In this document: positions 18,481-26,575 of the stretch, piece by piece | Layout of the letters: every line of letters begins with the position of its first letter | How positions within the stretch are numbered: position 1 is the first letter of the stretch | DNA from: Bythopirellula polymerisocia | GTDB lineage: Bacteria > Planctomycetota > Planctomycetia > Pirellulales > Lacipirellulaceae | Assembly (NCBI RefSeq): GCF_007860015.1 | Contig: NZ_SJPS01000001.1 | Location: forward strand, 1,426,001-1,490,000 | Length of the DNA stretch: 64,000 nt | Reading direction: 5' to 3' | Made by a program: the position numbers and the translations under genes | Notes under the pieces: model-generated | Told to the model about the DNA's origin: nothing | Seen by the model: the letters and a program-made list of their open reading frames with translations, nothing else | Databases searched by the model: none

Positions 18481-19224
18481 ATGTCAACCATCGCGATACT
18501 CGGCGCCACAGGAACGATAGGCTCGGCACTGTCCAGACATTTGGTCGCCACTACGAATCAAGTCCTTTTGCTTGGAAGAGATCCTGACAAGCTAGCGGCA
18601 CTCTCGGCAGAATTGGATCAGCCCTTTGCTGTGGTCGACTTCTCGGTATCGCAGAGCCTGGAACATGCCCTGGTAGAACACTCCGAGCATTGTGGGGGCT
18701 ACCAAGGTCTAGTGAATTGCATCGGTTCTATGCTACTTAAACCGGCTCACTCCACCTCCGATGCGGAGTTCCGGGAAACGCTCGAAACTAACTTGTTTAC
18801 AGCTTTTTCGACGATTCGCACGGGAGGCAAGTTGCTCCGCAAGAGTGGTGGGTCGATTGTCTTGTTTGCCTCGGCAGCGGCCGAGATTGGTATTCCCAAC
18901 CACGAAGCAATTGCCGCCGCCAAGGGGGGAGTGATCGGCATGGCCCGCTCCGCCGCTGCAACCTATGCTTCTCATAAGATTCGGGTCAATGTCATTAGTC
19001 CCGGATTAGTGCAAACGCGGCTATCGAGGCAAATATGGGACACCCCTACGGCTGCCGCAGCTTCAACCGAAATGCACGCACTGGGCAGGCTCGGAGAAAC
19101 ACAAGATGTGGTGTCGCTCGCGGCGTGGCTTCTTGATCCACAGAATAGTTGGATCACGGGTCAAGTCATCGGCCTTGATGGGGGATTGTCAAGTCTACTG
19201 CCGAGACGTAGGCAGTCTACTTGA
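18481..19224 (+). CDS. Short-chain dehydrogenase/reductase-like protein lacking the catalytic Tyr
   Basis: 247 residues from ATG 18481 (GTG 18436 is possible). GATGTIG at 8-14 is the NAD(P)-binding motif and NCIGSM is the NNAG-like segment. The catalytic YxxxK region reads HEAIAAAKGG: the Lys is kept but the Tyr position is Ile. The C-terminal DPQNSWITGQVIGLDGG is typical of classical SDRs. The missing Tyr suggests a binding or modified-chemistry role. It is fourth in the cluster led by the CarH-like regulator, 52 bases after the membrane protein. Confidence 0.82.
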   Translation: MSTIAILGATGTIGSALSRHLVATTNQVLLLGRDPDKLAALSAELDQPFAVVDFSVSQSLEHALVEHSEHCGGYQGLVNCIGSMLLKPAHSTSDAEFRETLETNLFTAFSTIRTGGKLLRKSGGSIVLFASAAAEIGIPNHEAIAAAKGGVIGMARSAAATYASHKIRVNVISPGLVQTRLSRQIWDTPTAAAASTEMHALGRLGETQDVVSLAAWLLDPQNSWITGQVIGLDGGLSSLLPRRRQST

Positions 19225-19301
19225 TAATAACATTTATCTACGCATGTTGGGGCGGTGATTAGCAGAGCGTTCTTGGGAATCAAATTTTTTCTCGTGCGAC
19301 A

Positions 19302-20813
19302 GTGGTGGATCAAGTGGAAAACCAACTAATTCTGCTAACTGGCGCAACCGGATACATTGGCGGCCGACTGCTGCCGCTCTTGGAACAACGAGGCTATCGA
19401 GTCCGCTGTCTCACGCGCCGACCTGAAACGCTCAAGGGGAGCGTGGCACCATCGACAGAAGTCGTTGCGGGAGATGTGCTTGATCCTGCGTCGCTTGTTG
19501 AGGCGTTGACGGGCGTCGACACGGCTCTCTATTTTATCCACTCGATGGGTGCCGATCGCGATTTTGAAACTCAAGATCGAATCGCAGCAGAGAACTTTGC
19601 ACAGGCTGCGACAGCCGCTGGGGTTCGTCGGATCATCTATCTAGGAGGACTTGGTAGCTCTGATCACAACCTTTCAAAGCATCTGCGAAGTCGTCAGGAA
19701 ACCGGCGATGTGTTACGCGCACACCATCGTCACGTCGTGGAGTTTCGCGCCTCAATAGTGATTGGCTCCGGCAGCTTGTCTTTCGAGATGATTCGCGCAT
19801 TGGTAGAAAGGTTGCCTGTGATGATCTGTCCCCGCTGGGTTCAGGTGAAGGCGCAACCAATCGCCATAGAAGATCTATTGGAATATCTCTTGGCTTCGAT
19901 TGCCGCTCCGTCGGGTTCACCTAAAATTTACGAGATCGGTGGTCCCAATCAAGTCTCTTACGGGCAACTCATGCAAGAGTATGCACGCCAGCGAGGACTG
20001 AAGCGTTGGATGATTCCCGTGCCCCTGCTGACGCCTTACTTGTCGAGTCTGTGGTTGGGATTGGTCACTCCGATATACGCCCGAGTCGGCCGCAAACTCG
20101 TCGAAAGCCTCCGGAATCCGACACTCATTTCGAACAACCTGGCGGAAACCACATTCTCCATTCGCCCCCGCACCGTCCGTGAGGCTATCGCTCGGGCATT
20201 GGTCAATGAAGATCGCGAATTTGCCGAAACAAGGTGGTCCGACGCCTACTCATCTGCCGGCGCTCCTCGTGTGTGGGGAGGAGAGCGCTTTGGTTCCAGG
20301 CTGGTCGATTCGCGAACGATCGTAGTAAGAGCTTCACCCAACCAAGCGTTTGCCCCGATTCGCCGCATTGGTGGTAGAACAGGTTGGTACTATGGCGATT
20401 GGTTGTGGTCGGTGCGAGGTTTTCTCGACCTACTGGTTGGAGGAGTCGGAGTGCGCCGCGGGCGCCGTGATCCGGAAAACATGCGGGTCGGCGATGCTCT
20501 CGATTTCTGGCGCGTAGAACTCTATGAGCCGCCTCATCGACTACGGCTGTGCGCTGAAATGAAACTCCCCGGCCGCGCTTGGCTGGAATTTGAAGTCACC
20601 CCTTGCGAGCGAGGGAGCCAAATTCGCCAAACGGCGATTTTCGATCCCCTGGGGATCCTGGGCCTAGCTTACTGGTACGGAATCTACCCGCTGCATCAAA
20701 TCGTGTTTGCCGGGATGCTAAGGAACATCGGTCATGCGGCGGAACAGGTCGATACGAAGCCAGATCTACGAGAAGAATTGAGCCAAACAAGCGAGGCTCT
20801 ATTCTCGAAATAA
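19302..20813 (+). CDS. NAD(P)-binding protein with DUF2867 (SRPBCC-like) C-terminal domain
   Basis: 503 residues; start GTG 19302. Residues 1-300 are an atypical SDR: LLTGATGYIGG nucleotide-binding motif, ALYFIHSM and YLGGLGS. Residues about 330-485 match the DUF2867 pattern (GWYYGDWLWSVRG, LRLCAEMKLPGRAWLEFEV, YWYGIYPLHQIVFAGML), a hydrophobic-ligand SRPBCC-like domain. This fusion is widespread and uncharacterised, and often sits beside photolyase or CarH-type genes. It ends the five-gene run. No clear Shine-Dalgarno sequence is seen. Confidence 0.85.
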   Translation: MVDQVENQLILLTGATGYIGGRLLPLLEQRGYRVRCLTRRPETLKGSVAPSTEVVAGDVLDPASLVEALTGVDTALYFIHSMGADRDFETQDRIAAENFAQAATAAGVRRIIYLGGLGSSDHNLSKHLRSRQETGDVLRAHHRHVVEFRASIVIGSGSLSFEMIRALVERLPVMICPRWVQVKAQPIAIEDLLEYLLASIAAPSGSPKIYEIGGPNQVSYGQLMQEYARQRGLKRWMIPVPLLTPYLSSLWLGLVTPIYARVGRKLVESLRNPTLISNNLAETTFSIRPRTVREAIARALVNEDREFAETRWSDAYSSAGAPRVWGGERFGSRLVDSRTIVVRASPNQAFAPIRRIGGRTGWYYGDWLWSVRGFLDLLVGGVGVRRGRRDPENMRVGDALDFWRVELYEPPHRLRLCAEMKLPGRAWLEFEVTPCERGSQIRQTAIFDPLGILGLAYWYGIYPLHQIVFAGMLRNIGHAAEQVDTKPDLREELSQTSEALFSK

Positions 20814-20937
20814 TCTCCGGCCAAGTTTTCTTCGACCGAGGCTGGCAATTCTCTTGCATGGATCGTTGTCATGATTCTGCTGGGTCAATAGAATTGGATC
20901 TCAAAAAGTTGAACAGAAAACTTGGGAGATAATCTTC

Positions 20938-21510
20938 ATGGACAACGCGATTATCGTCGTATCTGGTCTCCCGCGCTCCGGTACTTCGTTGCTGATGCAG
21001 ATGCTAGATCGGGGTGGGGTCGGTCTGGTTACCGACGAACAACGGCTTGCCGACGAAGACAATCCCAAGGGCTATTGTGAGTACGAGCCCGTCAAACGTC
21101 TGCAACAGGATTCCAGTTGGCTCTCAGATTGTCAGGGCAAAGCGGTTAAAGTCATTTCTCAATTGCTTTTCTCACTTCCTGCGACGGAGAATTATGCAAT
21201 TATCTTGATGCAGCGAGATCTGGAAGAAGTATTGGATTCGCAAGACAAGATGCTCGCGCGGCAAGGTCGTGCCGGAGCCGCACGTGAGATTCTTCGGAAA
21301 GCTTTTGCATCGCATTTACAAAAGCTTGAGCAATGGCTACCTGCGCAGAAAAATCTCAAGGTTCTCCGTCTGGACTACGCAGAATTGGTAACCGATCCAC
21401 TCTCTGCCGCGATGGAGCTCAACGAGTTTCTCGGCGGCCACCTAGACGCTACCGCCATGTCTGCGGCAGTGGATCCCCAGCTCTATCGCAACCGACGCGA
21501 CTCCTCTTGA
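20938..21510 (+). CDS. Sulfotransferase-family P-loop protein
   Basis: 190 residues; ATG 20938 with GGGAGA upstream. GLPRSGTS at 10-17 is the PAPS 5'-phosphosulfate-binding loop of sulfotransferases. IILMQRDLEEVLDSQ contains the 3'-phosphate-contacting Arg region, and LRLDYAELV follows the family pattern. At 190 residues it is shorter than most sulfotransferases (about 250-300), so part of the acceptor region may be missing. The decayed reading frame after its TGA is in the same phase but encodes an unrelated PEP-CTERM end. Confidence 0.78.
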   Translation: MDNAIIVVSGLPRSGTSLLMQMLDRGGVGLVTDEQRLADEDNPKGYCEYEPVKRLQQDSSWLSDCQGKAVKVISQLLFSLPATENYAIILMQRDLEEVLDSQDKMLARQGRAGAAREILRKAFASHLQKLEQWLPAQKNLKVLRLDYAELVTDPLSAAMELNEFLGGHLDATAMSAAVDPQLYRNRRDSS

Positions 21511-21552
21511 TCGGCGACATATCGGGAACAGGTTCTCACTTCCCTACTCAAG

Positions 21553-21747
21553 GTGCCGTTTGCGATTGTTCCGCATCGTTTGCTGATTGATCTGTCCCTC
21601 GACTCAGGCGAGCCTCGGGACAGTGAGGTTCCCTCTTACGAGTTTAACTATTTCACAGGATTTCGCGTCGCAAGCAGGATCCCCGAGCCAAGCTCGATGC
21701 TATTCGGTGCTTGTGTCAGTTTAGGCTTACTTCTGTTGAGGAGCTAG
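21553..21747 (+). pseudogene. 3' fragment of a PEP-CTERM protein with a formylglycine-generating-enzyme-like end
   Basis: About 64 codons remain. YFTGFRVAS resembles the last strand of the FGE/SUMF1 domain (GFRVA), and IPEPSS with a hydrophobic stretch follows as a PEP-CTERM tail. No signal peptide, start or upstream domain exists, and an in-frame TGA at 21508 separates it from the sulfotransferase. It is a leftover of a deleted gene. Confidence 0.6.
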
Positions 21748-21849
21748 ACACTCCATCCGACCCCATAGTAGGTAACCAATACTTAAGTTAGTATTGAGCT
21801 GGGCAAAATGTAGAGTAGCTAGAGGTTACGGCTCTGTTTCAGAAACAAT

Positions 21850-23337
21850 TTAGTCCACCTCGTGGTCGCCCACTTGCAAAAAGAATCGGTACGACACCGC
21901 TGTGCTGTCTATTGTGTTTGCGAACTCTGCGATTCGGTTGAGGGCGGTAAGCTCTTCTTCAATCCTACTACGGTCTGCGATCAAGCCCTCTGCTACAACA
22001 ACATTGCGACGAGTTGCTGCAATCTCGTTTTCGGTTCTCGTAATGGCCATAGCTTTTTGCGCCACCTTCACGGAATCTGGCACTTTGACTCCATTTAGTA
22101 TGCTAGTTGTTTCAGTTCGGCGAATCTGTGCTAGCTGAGAAGTAAGTTGCGAAAGGTACGACTTCAATTGTACGATGGAGTTGGCTGCGTTTTCTGCCGC
22201 ATTAGCAAGTCTCTCGATTTCTCTGCGAAGCTTCTTCCCCCTAGCTACAGACAGTATTTCTTCATCGCCAGAAGGGAGTGCAAATCCATGCGTAACGTCA
22301 ATGGCGGCTGTCTTTCCCCTCTTTAGCATGACAAATTTGGTTGCTATAGGATCTTGAGTGCTGTACCACAGCAAAGCTTCTTCCCTTGGAGCTAGCACGT
22401 ATGTTTCCGCGCCTTTAGTTCTGTCTATCGGTAATCTCCCGAAGCTCAGCAACTCAAATCGCACGAACTCAATCGGCGGTGGCGGTTCCAGATTGCATGC
22501 GATTCGTTGCACAGTATCTGTAAGGTCAAACCTGAGCGGCTCAACAGAGATCGGCGCACGCAAAGCAACCGCCCTGCTAGATTCGCTGGCTGTTATTTCC
22601 AAGAGAGAATTGGTGAGTGCAGTCACTGCGTCTTCTGGTGGTGATTCAGACCAACTAAGCTTGAGTGATTCATTTCCCACTTCCAGCTGTGCAATCGCCT
22701 CAGGTGCAGCGTCATCGTCTGTCTGCCACAATATCGAACTGTCGACTAGGGTTAGCGCCGGATCATTCGTTACCAACTCAATAGATGCATGTTCTGGTAC
22801 AGAAAACATAGCCGAGGGAGTCGATAAAGATACATCGGGCAGGTCTACGAAATCTGGCAGTTCGGAGAATGGATTGATCGCTTTTTTGGGCGGCGGCGGC
22901 TCAGGCTCTCTTACAAAAGGCTGTGCCGGTGTTGGTGTTGGTGTTGGAGTTTCCCTGCGAGGTGTTTTGCTTCGCGACTCTTGTTTGACCGGCGGCTGTT
23001 CTCGGACGGCCACTCTCTTTTCGACTCGCTGCTGTGGTTTAGGGGCAAGAAGACCGCCTCTTGTGAGTAACACATACCCAAGGAAAAAGGGACCTGCGAT
23101 GACAGCTAGTTGCAGACAAATCTTCATCAGCATCGCTGGCCAAGGAACTTTGCTTCGTTTTCTGACATGATCAGTTGCACTAAAACGATCAACTACCAGG
23201 GGGACACTAAGCTCTTCCACTGCGTCGGGTGTTGTAAAAATTTGCTTGCATGCAGGGCAGCGAATTTGCCTCCCTGAGGATTCGTTGAGAACCCGAAGGC
23301 CGCGTTTACAATGTGGGCAAGCAAGCTCAAAAGACAT
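21850..23337 (-). CDS. Zinc-ribbon membrane protein with coiled coil, unknown function
   Basis: 495 residues. The N-terminus has two CxxC pairs (CPHCKRG and CPACKQ, residues about 8-33), an MJ0042-like zinc ribbon. One membrane helix (about 70-92) and a Pro/Thr/Arg-rich linker with TPTPTPT follow, then a large exported beta-rich domain and a helical, coiled-coil-like part near 370-470. GGGAGGTC precedes the ATG. Such zinc ribbon plus single helix plus low-complexity linker proteins are common in planctomycetes, without known function. The gene stands alone. Confidence 0.75.
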   Translation of the reverse strand: MSFELACPHCKRGLRVLNESSGRQIRCPACKQIFTTPDAVEELSVPLVVDRFSATDHVRKRSKVPWPAMLMKICLQLAVIAGPFFLGYVLLTRGGLLAPKPQQRVEKRVAVREQPPVKQESRSKTPRRETPTPTPTPAQPFVREPEPPPPKKAINPFSELPDFVDLPDVSLSTPSAMFSVPEHASIELVTNDPALTLVDSSILWQTDDDAAPEAIAQLEVGNESLKLSWSESPPEDAVTALTNSLLEITASESSRAVALRAPISVEPLRFDLTDTVQRIACNLEPPPPIEFVRFELLSFGRLPIDRTKGAETYVLAPREEALLWYSTQDPIATKFVMLKRGKTAAIDVTHGFALPSGDEEILSVARGKKLRREIERLANAAENAANSIVQLKSYLSQLTSQLAQIRRTETTSILNGVKVPDSVKVAQKAMAITRTENEIAATRRNVVVAEGLIADRSRIEEELTALNRIAEFANTIDSTAVSYRFFLQVGDHEVD

Positions 23338-23691
23338 TCAGACCTCCCCAGATCGAGCTGATATTCCTGTACTTGAATGATGTAGTCTAATCAAACAAAT
23401 TGGCGAACGCAAAAGGCGACGCGTTCCGTGGTTTGAGCCACAGGCAGTGCTGTCCCTTCACCTTGGTAGGGAGGCCCGTGTGATAGCTCTCGCCATATTT
23501 TCGCTGATTTCTATTCGTAATGGTCGTATAACCTTTCAGACAAAAAACATTGGACGGAGTGCATGGAGCTTCATTTAGCTCTCTATTCCATATTCCCCAA
23601 ACACCACCCTATTGAAAAACAATAGGCCCACCCCCATTTACCAGGCTCCTAACTATGCGATTTGATGCGTGATGCTTAACGACAAATAGCC
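23338..23691. other. Gene-free stretch with hairpin and integrase remnants
   Basis: 354 bases. Next to the integrase stop, shifted frames give NRIVR and a downstream NG resembling the conserved region that normally continues such integrases, so the gene decays into this region. A perfect 7-bp hairpin CCTATTG-AAAAA-CAATAGG lies at 23608-23626. No other feature is seen. Confidence 0.5.
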
Positions 23692-24114
23692 CTAGAAAGC
23701 CCTAGGATGACCTCTTGCCTTACCAATCTCTACGAATTCATTCCGTACTGTCTTCAATCGGAGTGGTCCAAAACTCTCAACAGCGGTATCCCCGTAGAGC
23801 CTTCGTAAGGGTTTCATGGCTTGTCGATAGGAATCTAACTCTTTTGTAGTATTACCATCCAACTCTAGATAATATCTTTCAGCGTGTTGCCAAAAAGCAG
23901 CTAGAAGATCGTCAATCGTATTGGACACTTCTTCAGTTGCTGGCAATCTACGTCCATTGGTGAGCCATTCAGCAGTGAGGCGGTCATATTCGACATTGCT
24001 AACCTTGCTACCGTAAGGGCCTAGGTAGAAGTCTTTCCCACAGAGAGTGACGATTGCCTGTCCAGAAGCCTTATGGCGACGATATTTAGGCAAAGAATTA
24101 ACAAGCTTAGGCAC
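23692..24114 (-). pseudogene. Truncated tyrosine-type integrase (N-terminal part)
   Basis: 140 residues from GTG 24114, with AAGGAGA six bases upstream. The sequence PKLVNSLPKYRRHKASGQA, then CGKDFYLGPYGSK, then RLYGDTAVESFGPLRLKTVR is the N-terminal and core-binding part of planctomycete phage-type integrases, which have about 400 residues. The catalytic domain with R-H-R-Y is absent; the frame stops after RGHPRAF. It lies directly 3' of tRNA-His, a usual integration site. Confidence 0.78.
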
Positions 24115-24234
24115 GATGCATCTCCTTTCTTTAGGATCAAAACGGTATGTACCGTTTATTTCCAAGGATTAAGAGCTGCACTGCCAACGTAGGCAGGTAA
24201 CGTAAAAGCTTGTTTCAGCAGAGTTTAAGGCGAG

Positions 24235-24309
24235 GGTGGCTGATGGGATTCGAACCCACGACCTTCGGAATCACAATCCGACGTTCTAACCAACTGAACT
24301 ACAGCCACC
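24235..24309 (-). tRNA. tRNA-His (GTG anticodon)
   Basis: Complete cloverleaf on the minus strand: acceptor GTGGCTG/CAGCCAC, D-arm GTTC..GAAC, anticodon stem TCGGA/TCCGA with loop TTGTGAT (anticodon GTG), and T-arm GTGGG/CCCAT with TTCGAAT. The extra G at -1 pairing with C73, unique to tRNA-His, is present. CCA is not encoded. Confidence 0.97.
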
Positions 24310-24397
24310 GTAAGCAGAATCTAAAGATCCTACTGCGGAACTTACGGGTGGTCAACCAATTAATGAGAACCAGCTATGAATGTCCAATTTCCAACGT

Positions 24398-24440
24398 CCA
24401 ATGCCCAAATCTATTGATACCATGATTCAATGGGCATTGG
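24398..24440. repeat. Intergenic palindrome CCAATGCCCA/TGGGCATTGG
   Basis: Perfect 10-bp inverted arms with a 23-base spacer just upstream of tRNA-His and downstream of the small membrane protein gene; surrounding bases add weak further pairing. It is REP-like in form and may also end the minus-strand transcript. Confidence 0.5.
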
Positions 24441-24459
24441 TCATTGAGAATTGCTGATT

Positions 24460-24582
24460 CTATCTCGAACGGGCGTACCGCACAGCCAGGGTCAACAGGC
24501 TGCCGGCGAGCATTCCACAGACAAAAAGTAGTAGGCCGGTGGGCATTTCCTGGGGGGTTACATGAGCGAGCAGCGACAACAT
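24460..24582 (-). CDS. Small single-helix membrane protein (40 aa)
   Basis: ATG 24582 with AGGAGA seven bases upstream, stop TAG at 24460. The product starts LSLLAHVTPQEMPTG and has one membrane helix (GLLLFVCGMLAGSLLTLAV) with a positive end RYARSR. I recall similar tiny proteins in other planctomycetes. Its function is unknown. Confidence 0.65.
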   Translation of the reverse strand: MLSLLAHVTPQEMPTGLLLFVCGMLAGSLLTLAVRYARSR

Positions 24583-24657
24583 AAAGAGTTCTCCTGAGAA
24601 TAATTGGTTCAGTTAGTTTGAAGAATTAAAACCCTTGTAGGGGATCGTTTCTTGATT

Positions 24658-24729
24658 GCCACAAAAAACACAAAAATGCACAAAAAGGTCTATGAAATTC
24701 CGGATCGAGATTAGGTCTTTCTTTGTGGC
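24658..24729. repeat. Intergenic palindrome with GCCACAAA/TTTGTGGC arms
   Basis: Arms at 24658-24665 and 24722-24729 enclose A-rich CACAAAAA copies. It looks like another dispersed repeat, between the stop of the DUF1570-like gene and the small membrane protein gene. Confidence 0.45.
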
Positions 24730-24766
24730 TATTGGATTTAGATGTAAGCGAACTTTGTGTTCTCTA

Positions 24767-26110
24767 CTATTCTTTTCTATCCTCGCCGGACAGGCTCATG
24801 AGGTATTCATGATACTGCTTGTCCAGCTCGGCGAAACTTTGGCCGGTGACTTCCTGGAGCGTAGTCGGTTTGTCGCGGCCTGCATAGACGAGCTGAAGAT
24901 ATTTGAGCAGTGGTTCACGGTAAATTCCGTCCTGGTAGTGCATGAAAAAGGTGGCCAGACCGGCCGACTGACTGTAGAGCTGGGCAATGTCCGTGCGGCG
25001 CTGCAGGTCGGTGGTACCCAGCTTACACAGCTCTGCTAGCGGGACGTAGTACTCGTCGATGATCGCTCGCTGATAGGCGGCGGGGAGTCTACCCGCCTGG
25101 GGCGTGCCAATGGTGTAGGCATGCTTCCCCTCGGCGAGGCGCACGGGGCTTAGTGATTCAAAGTAGCAGGCGATTCCCTCGACGATCCAGGCGTTTGAAA
25201 GACCGCCGACATTGCGGGCCGCCGGGGCCGATTCTTGAAAGAACTGATGCACGGCCTCGTGGGTGATCGTGCCAGGATCTTGATCTTCTCCGGCGAAAAA
25301 ATGCGTCGCGCGACTCGTATCAAAATAGATACCGAGGGTCATTCCGATTCGTGGTTGCTGGCGCAGCAAGGTATCGTTGTATTCGCCACGGGTGCGATAG
25401 TAGACGACCTGGAACGGCTTGCTCCGGTAACTACGCGACGACTTGCCTTCAAAACGTTTCTTGAGATCGGCCGCGTCGATAAAAAATCCGCCGCAGAGTT
25501 GCAGCCAGACCTGGTAGGTTTCTTCGAGCCGAGTGGCTAGTGCGACTGCAGACTCGGGGCTATCGTTGGTAGTCACTTGAAAATGGTCGGTGCGAATCCG
25601 CCAACCGTCGTCGATCTTTGCATGGCGGAGGGCATCTGCTTCGGCACTGATCCACTTTTGGCCGAGTGGGCGATCACCAGCTTCGTAACGGGATAGATCA
25701 TCAGCCTCGACCCAGCCGAACTCGTGATTCCAAATCTTGCCCGCTTCCAACTGCCGCAGGGCAAATGCCCCTGCCCAAGTGTCGTTGTAGCGTTCGTAGC
25801 CAAGTACCCGACGAGCGTCGGCATGATTGGGGGCGAACATCAACGTGCGAGCAGTCCACCGCAGGGCCGCCCCGACATCTCCCTCATCGCAAAACTTATG
25901 AGCCCGAGCAAAGCTGGTAGTCGCACTGCGGCGGTCGTCAGCGGTGACATTTCCAGGCGAGCCATTCGCTGAGTAAAGGTCAGGCACCGAGAAGAGCACC
26001 TCCCCCGTGGCGAGAGATGGCATGTCGGCGAGGGCCGATTCAGCGTATGCATCTGCCGCAATGAATATGCAGAGCACAACAACGGCAAATTGGTCAAACA
26101 GTTTCAGCAC
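24767..26110 (-). CDS. Exported zinc-peptidase-like protein (DUF1570/gluzincin type)
   Basis: 447 residues from GTG 26110 with a signal peptide (1-23). After a TPR-like helical part (about 60-110), a domain follows with HEAVH at 284-288, the zinc-binding HExxH, and WIVEGIACYFE about 25 residues later giving the third ligand, as in gluzincin peptidases of the DUF1570 group. It is probably a periplasmic or surface peptidase, or a peptidase-like binding protein. Three TTGGTCA copies lie upstream. No close operon partner is seen. Confidence 0.82.
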   Translation of the reverse strand: MLKLFDQFAVVVLCIFIAADAYAESALADMPSLATGEVLFSVPDLYSANGSPGNVTADDRRSATTSFARAHKFCDEGDVGAALRWTARTLMFAPNHADARRVLGYERYNDTWAGAFALRQLEAGKIWNHEFGWVEADDLSRYEAGDRPLGQKWISAEADALRHAKIDDGWRIRTDHFQVTTNDSPESAVALATRLEETYQVWLQLCGGFFIDAADLKKRFEGKSSRSYRSKPFQVVYYRTRGEYNDTLLRQQPRIGMTLGIYFDTSRATHFFAGEDQDPGTITHEAVHQFFQESAPAARNVGGLSNAWIVEGIACYFESLSPVRLAEGKHAYTIGTPQAGRLPAAYQRAIIDEYYVPLAELCKLGTTDLQRRTDIAQLYSQSAGLATFFMHYQDGIYREPLLKYLQLVYAGRDKPTTLQEVTGQSFAELDKQYHEYLMSLSGEDRKE

Positions 26111-26185
26111 GGCGTTTCGTCAGGAAGCTGGGTAATATGGAAGTACCTCCTATTATACCATCCAGAGAGTCGTATCGATGACATG

Positions 26186-26240
26186 TTGGTCAGCTTGGTC
26201 ATATTGGTCAACTTGGCCGCGCATTTTTCTCGACCAAGTT
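26186..26240. repeat. Three 9-bp-phased TTGGTCA repeats and a hairpin
   Basis: TTGGTCA starts at 26186, 26195 and 26204, exactly 9 bases apart, followed by an inverted repeat AACTTGG (26210) / CCAAGTT (26234). The site is upstream of the DUF1570-like gene and downstream of a gene fragment, so it may be an operator or a terminator. Confidence 0.45.
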
Positions 26241-26336
26241 GGCCCCTTTTTGGAGTAGGCACTTCTCCAAATTGACTTTGTCAGGGCAACGTCAGAACTG
26301 CACACGGTTTGTTCCGGTCTACAGTTCTTTGCTCAG

Positions 26337-26546
26337 CTAGTCCGCAATGGCGGCATCAAACGCCACATTGGATGGGGCAAAGTCAAGTCGCTTAACAAAC
26401 TCGCAAGCTTCCCGGGCGCCATGCTCGCGGTTTATGCGGGCGACTTCCCATTCGACTCTCAAGGGGCCTTCATAGTGGATGTCGTTCAAGGCGAGGAGGG
26501 TTTCTTCGCGATTGCTAGGAAGGGCTGAGAATTGCTCCAGACGCAA
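26337..26546 (-). pseudogene. Duplicated 3' end of a sugar-phosphate-isomerase-like gene
   Basis: The 69-codon frame reads [20 protein letters not shown] onward like the C-terminus of the intact TIM-barrel gene at 33399-34394, and both end in AFDAA..AD. About 155 bases align with 33399-33555, including a perfect 50-base run covering the GREACEF-region codons. The rest of the gene is absent. Confidence 0.85.
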
Positions 26547-26575
26547 TGAAGACGAATTTGTGTGACCCCGTAGGA

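Noticed and set aside
22358..23170. 270-codon frame on the plus strand
   Set aside because: It lies wholly antisense to the zinc-ribbon gene, has low-complexity Ser/Gly/Val runs produced by that gene's Pro/Thr-rich linker, and no ribosome-binding site.
24235..24309. Attachment-site duplicate of the tRNA-His 3' end in the same window
   Set aside because: I looked for the T-arm/acceptor sequence downstream of the integrase remnant and saw no second copy.
26186..26210. Three TTGGTCA copies as a CRISPR-like array
   Set aside because: Repeat units are 7 bases with a 9-base period, far too short for CRISPR; operator or hairpin is the better reading.
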